Origin: Polaromonas sp.
GTDB lineage: Bacteria; Pseudomonadota; Gammaproteobacteria; Burkholderiales; Burkholderiaceae_C
Length of the DNA: 6,610 bases
Direction: 5' to 3'
NCBI GenBank assembly: GCA_023259235.1
Contig: JAHFQQ010000199.1
Span: forward strand, 1-6,610
Shown here: positions 6,040-6,610 of the stretch, piece after piece
Layout of the letters: the number at the start of each line of letters is the position of its first letter
Numbering within the stretch: the stretch's first letter is position 1
Made by a program: the position numbers and the translations under genes
Notes under the pieces: model-generated
Seen by the model: the letters and a program-made list of their open reading frames with translations, nothing else
Database searches by the model: none
Told to the model about the DNA's origin: nothing

Positions 6040-6610
6040 ATGACCGAATCCACGCTTTTGCATGAACTCATAACCCTGACGGCCCAGCGCACGCCACAGG
6101 CGATTGCGCTGACCAGTGGTGCCTCGTCTCTGACTTATGGCGATCTGAGCGCCGGCGTCTGCCAGTTTGCTGCCGGGCTGATGGGCTTGGGTCTGGAGCG
6201 TAGTGAGCGGGTGGCGATCTATCTTGAAAAGCGTTTTGAGACCGTCATCGCAAGTTTTGGCGCGCCGGCGGCCGGGGCGGTGTTTGTGCCTGTCAATCCG
6301 CTGCTCAAACCGGAACAGGTCGCGTTCATTCTGCGAGACTGCAATGTCCGCGTACTGGTGACTTCGCCTGAGCGTCTGGCCCTGTTGAAAGAGGTCTTGG
6401 CGGAGTGCCATGACTTGCGCCAGGTGGTGGTGACCGATGCTGCGATAAATTCAGCTCACCCGGTCATCACAGTCAATGGCCCATTGGGATTGACCGCCTG
6501 GAGTGACTTGCTCAGCAGTCCGGCCCGGCCTGGTCACCGGGTGATTGATGTGGACATGGCCGCCATTCTTTACACATCCGGTAGCACCGGCAAACCCAAA
6601 GGAGTGGTGC
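6040..6610 (+). CDS. Acyl-CoA ligase (AMP-dependent), exosortase A-associated, 3' end outside window
   Basis: The first 190 residues of an ANL-superfamily adenylating enzyme, which activates a carboxylic acid with ATP to an acyl-adenylate and passes it to CoA or a carrier-protein thiol. Seen: the A1-like LTYGDL (31-36), the A2-like AGAVFVPVNPLL (78-89) and the phosphate-binding A3 loop LYTSGSTGKPKG (177-188) intact. Such enzymes are usually about 500-550 residues, so roughly a third is present. It resembles the exosortase A-associated ligase family (TIGR03098 type), whose members are known to lie beside a pyridoxal-dependent decarboxylase; that gene, if present, would be to the right of this window. 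The ATG at 6040 fits the family's N-terminus, with no strong ribosome site. It is divergent from the ACP operon. Substrate specificity cannot be read because the specificity region is missing. Confidence 0.93.
   Translation, partial: MTESTLLHELITLTAQRTPQAIALTSGASSLTYGDLSAGVCQFAAGLMGLGLERSERVAIYLEKRFETVIASFGAPAAGAVFVPVNPLLKPEQVAFILRDCNVRVLVTSPERLALLKEVLAECHDLRQVVVTDAAINSAHPVITVNGPLGLTAWSDLLSSPARPGHRVIDVDMAAILYTSGSTGKPKGVV

Noticed and set aside
5618..6043. 141-codon plus-strand open frame across the ACP gene and divergent promoter
   Set aside because: It is antisense to a well-supported ACP and has the Ser/Thr-rich composition of a reverse-frame shadow.
5950..6411. 153-codon minus-strand open frame covering the start of the ligase
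   Set aside because: The opposite strand encodes clear adenylation-domain motifs; this frame has no family character.
1..6610. CRISPR array, insertion sequence, tRNA or rRNA
   Set aside because: No regularly spaced repeats, transposase-like protein, terminal inverted repeats or tRNA-like cloverleaf sequence were seen on either strand.

Overview
The window looks like part of the exopolysaccharide/exosortase (PEP-CTERM, type 1 'exosortase A') region of a betaproteobacterium. It is probably from Burkholderiales and perhaps a Comamonadaceae-like organism. This rests on the moderately high GC, the overall protein character and the gene set; no rRNA or other strong taxonomic marker is present. No exosortase, PEP-CTERM protein, priming transferase or chain-length gene lies inside the window, so the locus assignment comes from recognising family-specific companion genes.

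Left block (1-2866, all minus strand): a probable three-gene operon read right to left. It encodes a secreted TPR protein (2153-2866), a WzxC-like polysaccharide flippase (628-2139) and a family 2 glycosyltransferase that runs off the left edge (1-625). Gaps are 13 and 2 bases. These genes fit building a lipid-linked sugar repeat unit and moving it across the inner membrane.

Middle: a 360-base gene-free interval (2867-3226) separates the TPR gene from a divergent plus-strand gene for a GNAT-like acyltransferase (3227-3925). The interval holds a pair of near-identical 17-base direct repeats and a short inverted repeat, but no convincing promoter. The GNAT gene runs tail-to-tail into the next block and overlaps its last gene by 12 bases.

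Right block: a minus-strand operon of acyl carrier protein (5662-5913, probable TTG start), exosortase-A-associated hydrolase 2 (4792-5649) and hydrolase 1 (3914-4795, ATGA overlap). It is transcribed divergently from a plus-strand AMP-dependent acyl-CoA ligase/adenylation enzyme (6040 to beyond the right edge). Together these suggest an activate-and-carry pathway: the ligase adenylates a carboxylic acid, the ACP carries it as a thioester, and the hydrolases and perhaps the GNAT process, release or transfer it. The substrate and product are not known to me. The cassette is the most interesting part of the window, particularly because hydrolase 2 appears to lack a nucleophile in its elbow motif while hydrolase 1 carries a cysteine nucleophile.
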